Shown here: positions 35,699-44,746 of the stretch, in pieces
Position numbering within the stretch: position 1 is the stretch's first letter
How the letters are laid out: the number at the start of each line of letters is the position of its first letter
Source of the DNA: Klebsiella michiganensis
Lineage (GTDB): Bacteria; Pseudomonadota; Gammaproteobacteria; Enterobacterales; Enterobacteriaceae
Direction: 5' to 3'
DNA length: 64,000 bases
Assembly: GCF_002925905.1 (NCBI RefSeq)
Contig: NZ_PRDB01000013.1
Location: forward strand, 124,001-188,000
Made by a program: the position numbers and the translations under genes
Notes under the pieces: model-generated
What the model was told of the DNA's origin: nothing
What the model saw: the letters and a program-made list of their open reading frames with translations, nothing else
The model's database searches: none

Positions 35699-36292
35699 CT
35701 ATTCGCGCACCCAGCCTTTGCGAATCGGCAGCGAAAAGAACAGGCGGTACAGCCGCTGCAGATGCTGATAGAGGGTTTTTCCGCCGCTTTGCCACAGCAG
35801 TTGGGCGCTAAGGCAGGCGAGCATCGCGGTGAGAAGCCCGCCCAGCATGTCCATCGGCCAGTGAACGCCGAGATAGACCCGGGCCCAGGCAATCGCGCAG
35901 GCAACGGCGATAAGCAGCGCGCCCGACCACAGGCGGTGCCAGAACATAAAGGCCAGCGCAAAGGTAAAGCAGATAGTACCGTGATTGCTTGGGAAGGAGT
36001 TATTGGGTGAATGATGCAGGAAGTTATAGCCCACACCGGCGGCAAACGGACGTTCATGCGGAAAAAACACGCCGAATATCCATGAAAGCGTGAGGCTAAT
36101 CGCGAGCGCCATCATCACCTTAAATACTAGCTGACGCTGGTTTGGCCCCCAAAGCCATAAGGCGAATACCAATAATGGCACAATAATAATCAGGTCTTTG
36201 GCGATAAACGTCGCGATTTCAATTGCCCACCACGGCGACGCGGGGGTGGCATTGAGGAATGCAAACAGCGAGTAGTTAATATTTTCCAGCAT
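35699..36292 (-). CDS. ybjG: Undecaprenyl-diphosphatase (PAP2 family)
   Basis: The 197-residue integral membrane protein has several TM helices and the PAP2 phosphatase motifs: FFPHERPFAAG (motif 1 end), FPSNHGTICF (motif 2, catalytic His) and ARVYLGVHWPMDMLGG (motif 3). It recycles undecaprenyl pyrophosphate to the monophosphate carrier for wall synthesis; overproduction in E. coli gives some bacitracin resistance. The usual PSxH of motif 2 is PSNHG here. Full length. Confidence 0.95.
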   Translation of the reverse strand: MLENINYSLFAFLNATPASPWWAIEIATFIAKDLIIIVPLLVFALWLWGPNQRQLVFKVMMALAISLTLSWIFGVFFPHERPFAAGVGYNFLHHSPNNSFPSNHGTICFTFALAFMFWHRLWSGALLIAVACAIAWARVYLGVHWPMDMLGGLLTAMLACLSAQLLWQSGGKTLYQHLQRLYRLFFSLPIRKGWVRE

Positions 36293-36610
36293 ACATCCAG
36301 GCTCTTGGGTCCGTTAGCAACAAGCCGCCCACCTTAAAAAACGGTGGCGATAAGGTAAAGCAGTATTGTCTTAATTATCAGTTTGTTATGAATGAAAGTG
36401 CGTATGTGGCTTCGTTAACAGACTGAGTAAAGGAGTATATAGCCTGTAATCTAATTGAAACATAAACGAAATATATACAGTGGGATTTTCATTCGGTGAT
36501 GGCGACGCGGTCTCTGCGTGGCGATATTTCTCTTCATCGCTCACAATTCACTATCTCCCCGGCACGACTTTCATTAAACTTTGCGCGGTTTTATTTAAAT
36601 AAGAGATTTC
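36293..36610. other. Intergenic region between divergent ybjG and mdfA
   Basis: About 320 bases without a gene. It must hold the promoters of both divergent genes. An AT-rich part (36355-36480) with TTTGTTATG and GTATATAGCC segments is the likeliest promoter zone; no operator is recognised. Confidence 0.5.
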
Positions 36611-37846
36611 ATGCACAATTCTTCGCTTTCAGGCAAACGCCTCGGACGTCAGGCGCTGCTCTTTCCGCTGTGCCTGGTGTTATACGAATTCGCCACCTAT
36701 ATCGGCAATGACATGATCCAGCCGGGAATGCTCTCGGTGGTGGAAGAGTTTGGCGTGGGCAATGAGTGGGTTCCGACCTCAATGACCGCCTATCTGGCCG
36801 GCGGTATGTTTTTGCAGTGGCTGCTGGGGCCGCTTTCGGATCGCATCGGCCGCCGTCCGGTCATGCTGACCGGGGTGGTATGGTTTATCGTGACCTGCCT
36901 GGCGACGCTGCTGGCGCAGACGATTGAGCAGTTCACGCTGCTGCGCTTTTTGCAGGGCATCAGCCTGTGCTTTATCGGCGCGGTTGGCTATGCGGCGATA
37001 CAGGAGTCTTTTGAAGAGGCGGTGTGCATCAAGATCACGGCGCTGATGGCCAACGTCGCGCTGATTGCGCCGCTGCTTGGGCCGCTGGTGGGCGCGGCCT
37101 GGGTTCATCTCCTGCCGTGGGAGATGATGTTTGTCCTGTTTGCCGTGCTGGCCGCTATCGCCTTTTTTGGGCTACAGAAGGCGATGCCGGAAACCGCCAC
37201 CCGCATGGGCGAGAAGCTATCGGTTAAAGAGCTGGGGCGTGATTATCGTGAGGTGCTGAAAAACCTGCGCTTTGTCGCCGGCGCGCTGGCCACCGGCTTT
37301 GTCAGCCTGCCGCTGCTGGCGTGGATTGCCCAATCGCCGGTGATCATCATCAGCGGCGAGCAGGCGACCAGCTACGAGTATGGTCTGCTGCAGGTGCCGA
37401 TATTTGGCGCGCTGATTGCCGGTAACCTGGTGCTGGCGCGCCAGACTTCCCGCAAGACGGTGCGTTCGCTGATTATTCTCGGCGGCTGGCCAATTATGAT
37501 CGGCCTGCTGATCTCCGCCGTCGCGACGGTGGCGTCAACCCACGCGTATTTGTGGATGACCGCCGGGCTGAGCGTTTACGCCTTCGGGATTGGGCTCGCT
37601 AACGCCGGGCTGGTACGCCTGACGCTGTTTGCCAGCGAGATGAGCAAGGGAACGGTGTCGGCGGCGATGGGGATGCTGCAAATGCTGATCTTTACCGTGG
37701 GTATCGAAGTGAGCAAGCACGCCTATGAGGCTGGCGGCAGCGGACTCTTCAGCTTGCTCAACCTGCTGAGCGGGGTGCTCTGGCTGGCGATGACGGTCTA
37801 CTTCCTGAAGGATAAACGCGTAGGCAGCTCCCTCGAACCGCAGTAA
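36611..37846 (+). CDS. mdfA: Multidrug efflux MFS transporter MdfA/Cmr
   Basis: The 411-residue protein has 12 TM helices and the DHA1-type motif [10 protein letters not shown] in the first cytosolic loop. The membrane-embedded acidic residue in [15 protein letters not shown] is the substrate- and proton-linked Glu26 of E. coli MdfA. It exports chloramphenicol, cationic dyes and other compounds by proton antiport, and also works as a Na+(K+)/H+ antiporter at alkaline pH. Full length and highly similar to the E. coli protein as recalled. Confidence 0.97.
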   Translation: MHNSSLSGKRLGRQALLFPLCLVLYEFATYIGNDMIQPGMLSVVEEFGVGNEWVPTSMTAYLAGGMFLQWLLGPLSDRIGRRPVMLTGVVWFIVTCLATLLAQTIEQFTLLRFLQGISLCFIGAVGYAAIQESFEEAVCIKITALMANVALIAPLLGPLVGAAWVHLLPWEMMFVLFAVLAAIAFFGLQKAMPETATRMGEKLSVKELGRDYREVLKNLRFVAGALATGFVSLPLLAWIAQSPVIIISGEQATSYEYGLLQVPIFGALIAGNLVLARQTSRKTVRSLIILGGWPIMIGLLISAVATVASTHAYLWMTAGLSVYAFGIGLANAGLVRLTLFASEMSKGTVSAAMGMLQMLIFTVGIEVSKHAYEAGGSGLFSLLNLLSGVLWLAMTVYFLKDKRVGSSLEPQ

Positions 37847-37857
37847 TCTTCAGATGC

Positions 37858-37886
37858 CCTGCTGCGACGTTACGCGCCGCAGCAGG
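37858..37886. terminator. Hairpin between converging mdfA and ybjI
   Basis: CCTGCTGCG pairs with CGCAGCAGG around a small inner stem. No long T run follows; likely a bidirectional terminator. Confidence 0.6.
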
Positions 37887-37893
37887 CGCGGCC

Positions 37894-38709
37894 TCAGGCG
37901 AACGGCGCTTCGCGATTAAGCACTTTATCAATAATATGCAGCACGCCTTCTTCGTTATTGTGCGGCGCGCGGTAGCCGGCGACGGCCTTCACCGGCGCGG
38001 CGGCGTTGGCCATGGCGAAACCGAAGCCGGCCTGCTGCAGCATTTCGATATCGTTGCCGCTATCGCCAAACGCCACCACTTCATGGTTCTCGATCCCCCA
38101 GCGTTCCTGCAGGATGCGCAGTCCGTTAGCTTTATGCACGCCGGGAATAATCAGGTCAATGCTGCCGTAGCCGGTAGCGACCGCGGTCACCATATCGCCA
38201 AGCGCGGCGTGCAGCTTCGGCTGTATCTGCGGGATCAGCTGGTCCGGCACGTTGAGGCCGAATTTCAGAATCTCATCATCAGCAATATGATTAAAATCGT
38301 CGACCAGTTCGAGGCGATGATAGTACTTCGCCGCGACCGCTTTCAGCTCATCATTATACTGGTTGAGGGTATAAGCGCTGCGCTTACCGCAGGCGATGAT
38401 TTCAATGTTGGTCAGCGTCTGGAGATGGTCGATAACAGTATTGAAATGCTCCTGCGGCATCCGGCAGTTAAACACGTCCTCGCCGGCGCTGACCACCCAG
38501 CCGCCGTTTTCGGCGACAAAGGCTATCTCATGGGCCACTTCGGGGAAGAAGGAGATAAGCTGGTAATACTGGTTGCCGCTGGCAACGACGAAGCGGATGC
38601 CCTGCTCGCGCATCCGTTGATACTGGGCGAGGAAGCGCTGACGGTTATAGGTTTTGGCATCGCTCAGAAAGGTGCCGTCCATGTCTACCGCAATCATTTT
38701 GATGCTCAT
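37894..38709 (-). CDS. ybjI: HAD-superfamily sugar/riboflavin-pathway phosphatase YbjI
   Basis: The 271-residue cytosolic protein has HAD motifs: nucleophile MIAVDMDGTFL (Asp9/Asp11), a Thr/Ser in VVASGN, a Lys in the HKANGL segment, and VAFGDSGNDIEML. It belongs to the Cof/IIB subclass. The E. coli protein dephosphorylates 5-amino-6-(5-phospho-D-ribitylamino)uracil, a riboflavin precursor, and FMN. Its start codon overlaps the ybjJ stop, so the two form an operon. Confidence 0.95.
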   Translation of the reverse strand: MSIKMIAVDMDGTFLSDAKTYNRQRFLAQYQRMREQGIRFVVASGNQYYQLISFFPEVAHEIAFVAENGGWVVSAGEDVFNCRMPQEHFNTVIDHLQTLTNIEIIACGKRSAYTLNQYNDELKAVAAKYYHRLELVDDFNHIADDEILKFGLNVPDQLIPQIQPKLHAALGDMVTAVATGYGSIDLIIPGVHKANGLRILQERWGIENHEVVAFGDSGNDIEMLQQAGFGFAMANAAAPVKAVAGYRAPHNNEEGVLHIIDKVLNREAPFA

Positions 38710-39911
38710 TAACTGTTCTCCATCACGGGTTCAGATTGTGGCTTCGCTACCGCGCGGGCGACGATGGCCGCGACCAGCACGAGTGCCAGCACCACCATCA
38801 TGGCGCTGCGCAGGCCGAAGTGTTCGCCGAGAAAGCCCAGCAGCGGCGGCCCGACGAGGAAGGCGAGGTAGCCGGTAATCGCCACCACGCTGACGCGCTT
38901 CGGCGCATCGGGGCCGGTGTCGCTGGCGGCAGAAATGGTCAGCGGGAAGCCCAGCGACGCGCCGAGGCCCCATAATAGTACGGAGAGTCCGGCGACCCAC
39001 GGGTTATCGACGAAAATAATCAGGCCAATGCCCAGGGCGCCCATTACCGCGCTGGCGCGAACCACCGTCACCCGGCTGTAGCGGTCAATAAACCAGCCGC
39101 CGGTAAAGCGGCCAAGGGTCATGCCGAGGGTGAAGCCTGCGTAAATCAGCGAGCCGGAGGTTGGGCTGAAGCCGTGGCCGTCAACCATCAGCAGCGGCAG
39201 CCAGTCGTTGGCGGAGCCTTCAGCAAAGGCCATGGCCAGGACGATCACGCCAATCAGCAGCAGCTGGGCATCGCGCCATATCGGCAGGCCTTTGCCTTCA
39301 TGGCGCGCCGCTTCCGCCGCATTTTTGCCGGTGCCTTCAGGGATCGCGCGAATGGCGATAGCAATGGGGGCGACGGCCACCAGCGCCGCCAGCAGGATGT
39401 GCGGCGCGGCGGGCAGGCCGAAGCCGGTTACCGCCATACCAATCCCGGCGCCGATGAGCGTACCGAAGCTGTAGAAACCATGCATCATCGGCAGGACGGT
39501 TTTATTCATCTCACGTTCAACGGCGGCGCCTTCGACGTTAATGGCCACTTCCGCGGAGCCAAAGCTGGCGCCGAAGATGGCTAAGCCGATAGCAAACAGC
39601 ACCGCCGAGGTAAACCATAGCGCGGCGCTGAGCACCAGCATGCCGACCACCGCGCAGGACATGGTGGCGCGAATCACTTTACGGGTGCCGAATCGATTGA
39701 CCAGCCACGCTGAGCAGAGGATGCCGCTCATCGAACCTATTGATAGTCCAAATAATACAATCCCCATTTCCGCCGTCGATAGCGCGAGCAGATCGCGAAT
39801 CGCCGGCGTGCGGGTCGCCCATGAGGCCATGAGTAATCCGGGGATAAAAAAGAACATGAAGAGCGCCCACAGCCTTAGCTGGAGGGCTCTGCGGGAGGTT
39901 TGCGCTGTCAT
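38709..39911 (-). CDS. ybjJ: MFS transporter YbjJ
   Basis: From [20 protein letters not shown], the 400-residue protein has about 12 TM helices and MFS-type loops ([16 protein letters not shown]). Its substrate is unknown. A longer frame to 39974 would add an unlikely Cys-rich N-terminus, so the start at 39911 is preferred. It is upstream of and overlaps ybjI, the same pair as in E. coli, and is divergent from rcdA, whose product could control it. Confidence 0.92.
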   Translation of the reverse strand: MTAQTSRRALQLRLWALFMFFFIPGLLMASWATRTPAIRDLLALSTAEMGIVLFGLSIGSMSGILCSAWLVNRFGTRKVIRATMSCAVVGMLVLSAALWFTSAVLFAIGLAIFGASFGSAEVAINVEGAAVEREMNKTVLPMMHGFYSFGTLIGAGIGMAVTGFGLPAAPHILLAALVAVAPIAIAIRAIPEGTGKNAAEAARHEGKGLPIWRDAQLLLIGVIVLAMAFAEGSANDWLPLLMVDGHGFSPTSGSLIYAGFTLGMTLGRFTGGWFIDRYSRVTVVRASAVMGALGIGLIIFVDNPWVAGLSVLLWGLGASLGFPLTISAASDTGPDAPKRVSVVAITGYLAFLVGPPLLGFLGEHFGLRSAMMVVLALVLVAAIVARAVAKPQSEPVMENS

Positions 39912-40093
39912 CCGTAAATGCCCGAGAGTGAAGAGATGCAGACAACAGTAGCAAGGTTGTGTACATTTGTACATCCAGGCAGGCTGCCGCGGAATGCTTT
40001 TTTATTGACCTCTATGATTCGATTCAGCCTGAGGCATATTTGACGCGTACGCCGTGGGATTCAGTATCTGTTTAAATGAAAGAGGAAAAGGGG

Positions 40094-40636
40094 ATGGCCC
40101 GTCGACCAAACGACCCGCAGCGGCGGGAGCGGATTTTGCAGGCGACGCTGGACACGATCGCGATACACGGTATCCACGCGGTCACGCACCGGAAAATCGC
40201 CACCTGCGCGGGCGTGCCGCTGGGCTCGCTGACCTACTATTTCAGCGGCATTGAGGCGCTGGTCGAAGAGGCGTTCAGCCTGTTTACCGGCCAGATGTCG
40301 GCGCAGTATCAGCAGTTTTTTGCCGATGTGCATAGCCGCGAAGAGGCCTGTGACGCCATTGCGGAGCTGATTTTTAGCGCCCAGGTGACCACCGCGCGCA
40401 ATATGGGGCTGATGTATCAGCTGTATGCTTTTTGCAGCAGCCAGCCGAATTTAAAAGCGGTCATGCAGAACTGGATGCTGCGCAGCCAGCGGACCCTTGA
40501 GCAGTGGTTTGAACCGGCCACGGCCCGCGGGCTTGACGCCTTTATCGAGGGGATGACGCTGCACTTCGTGACTGACAGAGCGCCGCTATCGAGAGAAGCG
40601 ATTCGACTGATGGTAGACCGGCTGGCGGGAGCGTGA
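40094..40636 (+). CDS. rcdA: TetR-family regulator RcdA
   Basis: The 180-residue protein starts [20 protein letters not shown] with a TetR helix-turn-helix (residues ~25-50, [23 protein letters not shown]) and a helical ligand domain. E. coli RcdA (YbjK) activates csgD and other biofilm and stress genes. The start at 40094 follows GAGGAAAAGGGG and matches the E. coli N-terminus; an ATG six codons upstream is possible. Phage DNA begins shortly after its stop. Confidence 0.94.
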   Translation: MARRPNDPQRRERILQATLDTIAIHGIHAVTHRKIATCAGVPLGSLTYYFSGIEALVEEAFSLFTGQMSAQYQQFFADVHSREEACDAIAELIFSAQVTTARNMGLMYQLYAFCSSQPNLKAVMQNWMLRSQRTLEQWFEPATARGLDAFIEGMTLHFVTDRAPLSREAIRLMVDRLAGA

Positions 40637-40647
40637 GCGGGGCGCAG

Positions 40648-40663
40648 AAAACAAAAAACCCAT
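40648..40663. other. Candidate attL: 3' end of small RNA gene rybB
   Basis: AAAACAAAAAACCCAT directly after rcdA is the reverse complement of the 3' end of RybB (ATGGGTTTTTTGTT) as recalled from E. coli, where rybB follows rcdA on the opposite strand. The rest of rybB is not found here; phage-type DNA follows instead. The prophage therefore seems integrated in the rybB terminator. The mixed sequence still folds into a minus-strand terminator (40653-40680, AACCCGTTT/AAATGGGTT plus T6). Confidence 0.65.
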
Positions 40664-40892
40664 TTATGTAAACGGGTTAGTAAAAACAACAACTTGCAAG
40701 ATAATCAATAAGTTAGTTTGGTGGTGAGAAGTGACGATTACGGGGTATTGCCAACCGCTGCCGCCACTTTGTCGCCATTTTCAAATGGGCGGTTAAGCAC
40801 AAACTCTTGAAGCTGTTAAGTATGTCTCATCCGTTACTCAATCATCGAAACATTATTGACATTGAGAGAGCTTTATCATCAAATAGAAGACA

Positions 40893-40953
40893 GAGGAGAT
40901 GCTGGTCAACTGAAGCTTGCTTCAGCCACGGGGTTCAATTCCCCCACTTCCTC
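40893..40953 (+). ncRNA. tRNA-like element lacking a normal anticodon arm
   Basis: GAGGAGAT (40893-40900) can pair with ACTTCCTC (40946-40953) with one mismatch and one wobble, like an acceptor stem. GGGG-TTCAATT-CCCC (40930-40944) is a typical T-arm loop. TGAAG-CTTG-CTTCA is a short hairpin in the place of the anticodon arm. The D arm is reduced and no CCA is encoded. The total is about 61 bases. It may be a decayed tRNA or attachment remnant, or a tRNA mimic. No other gene lies in 40664-40956. Confidence 0.4.
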
Positions 40954-40956
40954 ATA

Positions 40957-41817
40957 TCATTTGGAAAATTTAACATCTGGCCTCATTATTTTAATTTGAC
41001 TAATTATGTTTTGTTCCGCAATTATATAATGAAGATCGGACGCCTTACATAGTTCAGTTATATCTATATTTGTAGCGTTTTTTAAGTTTGTACGATTTAA
41101 ATTGCAACCTTCAAAATTTACACCTTCAAAACTCGAACCTACAAAAATTGAACTTTTAAAGTTACTGTTTTTGAAGTTTGTATTTTTAAAATCACAGTTA
41201 TTGAATTTATTCCCCACAGATGTCGTTCTTTCAAAATTAGTATTTCTAAAATTACAATGCTCAAACCTTGCGTTTCTTATTTTGCTTTCTGAAAAATCTG
41301 ACGATCTTAAAGAAGTTTCAATTACAGAAAGTGTGTTTATATATACTTTTTTCGCATTCAAAGCAGTAAGATCCGATTTTCTTATCTTAACATCACGAAT
41401 TTCAACTCCATCGCCTCCAATTGCGATTCGATGTAGTGTATATATATCATGACCAAGTGATGATAGTCTTTTTAATATTCCTACTTTCCTTAAGTTTAGC
41501 TGGATGTCGTCATATTTAGCAATGTCACTTAATTCATCAAGCATCGAAGATACAATGGAATTGCTCTCTCCCTTTTTGTGGAAATAGAATAAGATTACCC
41601 CAAAAACAAAAAAGTCAACTACTGATGAGTTTAGGTTTACTAAAACCCCTTCCCAGAATTGTTTATTATAAAGGCCGGCAAAGGTATTCGGTAGTATATG
41701 AGTGCTTAACCAAGGAAAGAAAGTTGTTAATAAAAATACTATCAATAAATAAATACTGAATGTACTTAATGCAGCGAACACGGGATGTTCATAAAAGTAG
41801 GTAAGCACTTTTTTCAT
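40957..41817 (-). CDS. Membrane protein with pentapeptide repeats (286 aa)
   Basis: Two TM helices lie at residues ~13-36 and ~62-82. After a linker, residues ~150-255 consist of pentapeptide repeats of the A(D/N)-(L/F)-x-x type (SDFSESKIRNARFEHCNFRN, TNFKNSNFKSSIF), which fold into a right-handed quadrilateral helix. The gene is AT-rich and lies between attL and int, a cargo site in P2-like prophages. Membrane-bound pentapeptide proteins can act in phage exclusion, but no function is known for this one. Promoter upstream near 41850-41900 is AT-rich. Confidence 0.8.
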   Translation of the reverse strand: MKKVLTYFYEHPVFAALSTFSIYLLIVFLLTTFFPWLSTHILPNTFAGLYNKQFWEGVLVNLNSSVVDFFVFGVILFYFHKKGESNSIVSSMLDELSDIAKYDDIQLNLRKVGILKRLSSLGHDIYTLHRIAIGGDGVEIRDVKIRKSDLTALNAKKVYINTLSVIETSLRSSDFSESKIRNARFEHCNFRNTNFERTTSVGNKFNNCDFKNTNFKNSNFKSSIFVGSSFEGVNFEGCNLNRTNLKNATNIDITELCKASDLHYIIAEQNIISQIKIMRPDVKFSK

Positions 41818-41932
41818 AAATTGATGGTCCAGTTCCTTTTAAAACTTTGTTTGATCACTATTTTGATAGCGTAAATGTAACAGTTAGTTGTTTGTTTTTA
41901 AATTGAAAATTAATTTCAACAAGAACTTTTTT

Positions 41933-42967
41933 TTATATGATTAGCACATCATTGGCCTTAAGGGTTGCCAAGGGATTGAAGCGTAAAGCGGTTTCAAGGT
42001 GGTCTGGAGCCAGGTGAGCATAGCGCATGGTCATTTTAATGTCGTGATGGCCGAGGATTTTCTGCAGGGCAAGGATATTGCCGCCCGACATCATAAAGTG
42101 TGCTGCGAACGTATGGCGTAGAACGTGGGTAAGCTGGCCACGAGGAAGCACTATGGAGGTTTTGTCCATCACAGACAAAAACTGGAAGTAGCAATCCGTA
42201 AAGAACTTGAAGCCGTCTAGGGCAATGATTTCCTCGTAAAGCTCTTTGCTAATCGGAATGCTTCGGTTCTTTTTGCCTTTGGTCCTGACGAACGTGATTC
42301 GGTACTTCGTGACCTGAGAGCGAGTGAGGTTCACCGCTTCGCGCCAGCGTGCTCCGGTACTCAAGCAGATTTTAACGACCAAAGCGAGCAGGGGGCTTTG
42401 GCGTTGGCAGTCGTATAGTAGCTCTGTGATCTGTTCATGCGTCAGCCATGCCATCTCTTTTTCGGCAATGGTGAACTTGCGCATGCTTTCCAGTGGGTTT
42501 GGCGCAGCCCATTCTCCAAGACGGGCCAGCTCGCTAAAAACACTGCTCAGATAGCTTTGCTCCAGATTGATAGTGACCGGGCTGGCTCCTTTCTTCCACT
42601 TTTCGCTAAAATAGATTTCACCCGTTAGGCGTTTGTCACGGTAATGCGCGAACAACTTAGAGCTGAGATCAGTAGCAAGAGGGTTTCCGAGTGCATCAAC
42701 CATAAGGAGCAGCTTGTCGTAAACATGCTCACCCGCGGTCAAGGATTTGCCGTGCAGTTTGAACCAGAGTTCAACCACGTCTTTCAGAGTCCGACGGTCA
42801 ATCGATTCACCCAGCCAAGGCTTAGCATCTGCCTCATCCATAGTATGACGCTCAAAAGCCAGCGCTTCGCCTTTGGTGGCGAACTGCTTACGCACACGAC
42901 GCCCACTACGTCCGGCGGGATAGCATTCGCAAATCCATTTTCCTGTGTCGAGTTTTCGTACTGCCAT
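41933..42967 (-). CDS. int: P2-type tyrosine integrase
   Basis: The 344-residue protein starts MAVRKLDTGKWICECYPAGR like P2 Int, with an N-terminal arm-binding domain, a SAM-like core-binding domain and a catalytic domain. Visible residues are the Arg in STGARWREAVNL, HVLRHTFAAHF (H-x-x-R region) and the Tyr in MTMRYAHLAPD. It integrates the phage at the rybB end. The start at 42967 is chosen over one 15 codons upstream because it matches P2 Int. Its ribosome binding site (GAGGG) lies in the 3' arm of a hairpin directly before the ATG. Confidence 0.95.
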   Translation of the reverse strand: MAVRKLDTGKWICECYPAGRSGRRVRKQFATKGEALAFERHTMDEADAKPWLGESIDRRTLKDVVELWFKLHGKSLTAGEHVYDKLLLMVDALGNPLATDLSSKLFAHYRDKRLTGEIYFSEKWKKGASPVTINLEQSYLSSVFSELARLGEWAAPNPLESMRKFTIAEKEMAWLTHEQITELLYDCQRQSPLLALVVKICLSTGARWREAVNLTRSQVTKYRITFVRTKGKKNRSIPISKELYEEIIALDGFKFFTDCYFQFLSVMDKTSIVLPRGQLTHVLRHTFAAHFMMSGGNILALQKILGHHDIKMTMRYAHLAPDHLETALRFNPLATLKANDVLII

Positions 42968-42992
42968 AAAAAAGCCCTCATGTCTGAGGGCT
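42967..42992 (-). terminator. Terminator/attenuator hairpin covering the int ribosome binding site
   Basis: On the minus strand AGCCCTCA-GACA-TGAGGGCT is followed by TTTTTT and then the int ATG. The perfect 8-bp stem with T6 is a rho-independent terminator. GAGGG in its second arm is the only good ribosome binding site for int, seven bases from the ATG. Confidence 0.75.
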
Positions 42993-43000
42993 AAATTTAA

Positions 43001-43016
43001 CTGTATATACAAACAG
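43001..43016. promoter_or_regulatory. LexA box upstream of int
   Basis: CTG-TATATACAAA-CAG fits CTG-N10-CAG and lies between the DUF4041 gene and the int leader hairpin. The T-A rich centre could contain the -10 of a leftward int promoter. Confidence 0.75.
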
Positions 43017-43049
43017 TGGTCAATGTATGATTATGTGAAATCACATATA

Positions 43050-44726
43050 TCAGGCAACAACGAGTTCTTCATTTGCAGCCTGCGCTGCTGTGCGTTCATT
43101 CTCAATTGCGAGAGATTCTCTATATTCTTTGGCATCGGCAAACATCGTCCAATGCGCATCGATATTCATATTGGCTACAGTAGATTTAATATCCTTAATG
43201 CCGACATTAAAGAATTCTTTCCGAGAATTGACCTTGTTAACCTGTTTTTCATTAAATACTTTATGCAAGTGATTCTCTAATGATGGTGCATCATCACTGT
43301 AGATCATTGCATGTACATCAAAGGCGAATGGAACACTGGCATCACCAAGTTCACGAACACGGTCTAGAGGTTCAAGGCGACGCGTCATACCAATTTTGTA
43401 CACATCCTCACCGAACGAACCTATATTACTAATAACATAGACATGGCCTGAGCGTGTTTGTTGAGCCATCGAAATGGCTCGTTGGTTTTTGGCCTCAGCC
43501 TCTTCGAATTTAATTTGTAATTCAGCCAGTTTCTGCTCAAGAGCGAGTCGTTGCTCTTCACCTGCAAGCATTAGCTCTTTAGTCGCCTTGTCTATAGCCT
43601 GCTGAATTGCTTTTTCTTCTTTCTCGGCTTCTTTTATCGCTCTTTCGTATTCTCGACGTGCTTTCTCTTCTTCGCGTAACTGCTCTTTGATGCGCCTTTG
43701 TTCTTCTTTTTCTTCGAGCATAATTTCATTAACTGCAACGCCCCATTTCAGTTCGTTGAGTCGGGCTTGTAAGTATATATCAGTTATCTTAGCCGACCTA
43801 AATGCTGAGCCGTTATAATTCACAAGTTGAAATGCGTCTTTAATTTCCTGGGAAAGTTTACCGTAATTGTTATGTTTGATTTTAGAAAGTGTACTATCAA
43901 CTTTTCCATTAAACGCATCTAATACAAATTTTATTGCAGTGTTACGTCTATTAGGTTCGACATAGTCACAACTTGCCGCTTTGCTCGTTTTGATTAAAGA
44001 TTTTGTTAACTCTCTGGCTTTTTGAAGTTCTCTGCCTGCATCAGTAAATTCATAATTCTCAGCAAGTTCATCCAGAACGCTTCGGTTTGGAACAATCCAT
44101 TCATCACCGTAACCTTCAATTTTATTTTTCATTGACTTGGCTACAGCTTGGTAGGTTTCTGCAAATTCTTTCGCTTCATATGCAGAACCAGCGATTTCTT
44201 TTGCTCTGCTCTCTGCATCAGCGACTATTTTCATTGCATTGTCGTTAGCATTGGAGATTAGCTCATCGGCCCTACTATTGGCGTTATCCAATCGTTCCTT
44301 GGCTTTTAAGCGAGCATCGCGAGCATCTTTAGTTATTACAACTGCTTCGTTGTTGGCATTACTTATCGTTAGTCGGGCTTGATTATTTGCTTCTAAAACG
44401 ATGCTGGAGGCTTTAAGTTGTGCTTCATTTACTGTGCTCTTAGCAATCGAGTCTGCTGTTTTTATCGTCTTTTCTGCATTCAGAACAGCACTATGCAGTT
44501 CTTCATATTGCCACAAAGGAGCAGCTCTTCCTTCCAGTTCTGAGTGCTCTCGAACAGCGTTCGCTAAATGTTCTTGGCTTTCACTCAATTCATTCGAAAG
44601 AGCTATCTTTTGATGATTAAGTGCCTCGATCTCGATCTTATGTTGTTTGCTCTTCTTGAGCAAAATGACAGCCAGAATGGGGGCGAGTAAGGCTAACAGC
44701 AAAACTACAACAAGAAACAAATCCAT
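43050..44726 (-). CDS. DUF4041 + GIY-YIG (T5orf172/Mug113) protein
   Basis: The 558-residue protein has an N-terminal TM helix (residues ~4-22), long coiled coils (~25-190 and ~310-425), a DUF4041-type region between them, and a C-terminal GIY-YIG-like domain from residue ~427 (GHVYVISNIGSFGEDVYKIG ... LENHLHKVF). The domain pair is found, as recalled, in prophage genes next to the repressor. A membrane-tethered nuclease that acts on incoming DNA is possible, but not shown. It is transcribed with cI and int, so it is likely expressed in the lysogen. Confidence 0.82.
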   Translation of the reverse strand: MDLFLVVVLLLALLAPILAVILLKKSKQHKIEIEALNHQKIALSNELSESQEHLANAVREHSELEGRAAPLWQYEELHSAVLNAEKTIKTADSIAKSTVNEAQLKASSIVLEANNQARLTISNANNEAVVITKDARDARLKAKERLDNANSRADELISNANDNAMKIVADAESRAKEIAGSAYEAKEFAETYQAVAKSMKNKIEGYGDEWIVPNRSVLDELAENYEFTDAGRELQKARELTKSLIKTSKAASCDYVEPNRRNTAIKFVLDAFNGKVDSTLSKIKHNNYGKLSQEIKDAFQLVNYNGSAFRSAKITDIYLQARLNELKWGVAVNEIMLEEKEEQRRIKEQLREEEKARREYERAIKEAEKEEKAIQQAIDKATKELMLAGEEQRLALEQKLAELQIKFEEAEAKNQRAISMAQQTRSGHVYVISNIGSFGEDVYKIGMTRRLEPLDRVRELGDASVPFAFDVHAMIYSDDAPSLENHLHKVFNEKQVNKVNSRKEFFNVGIKDIKSTVANMNIDAHWTMFADAKEYRESLAIENERTAAQAANEELVVA

Positions 44727-44746
44727 TTTTAAATCCTTTTACTGAA

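Noticed and set aside
37936..38712. A 258-codon open frame on the plus strand opposite ybjI
   Set aside because: It mirrors the GC-rich ybjI gene, whose HAD motifs and length are intact; long antisense frames are expected in such DNA.
41102..41452. 116-codon plus-strand frame opposite the pentapeptide gene
   Set aside because: It is the repetitive antisense of the pentapeptide repeats.
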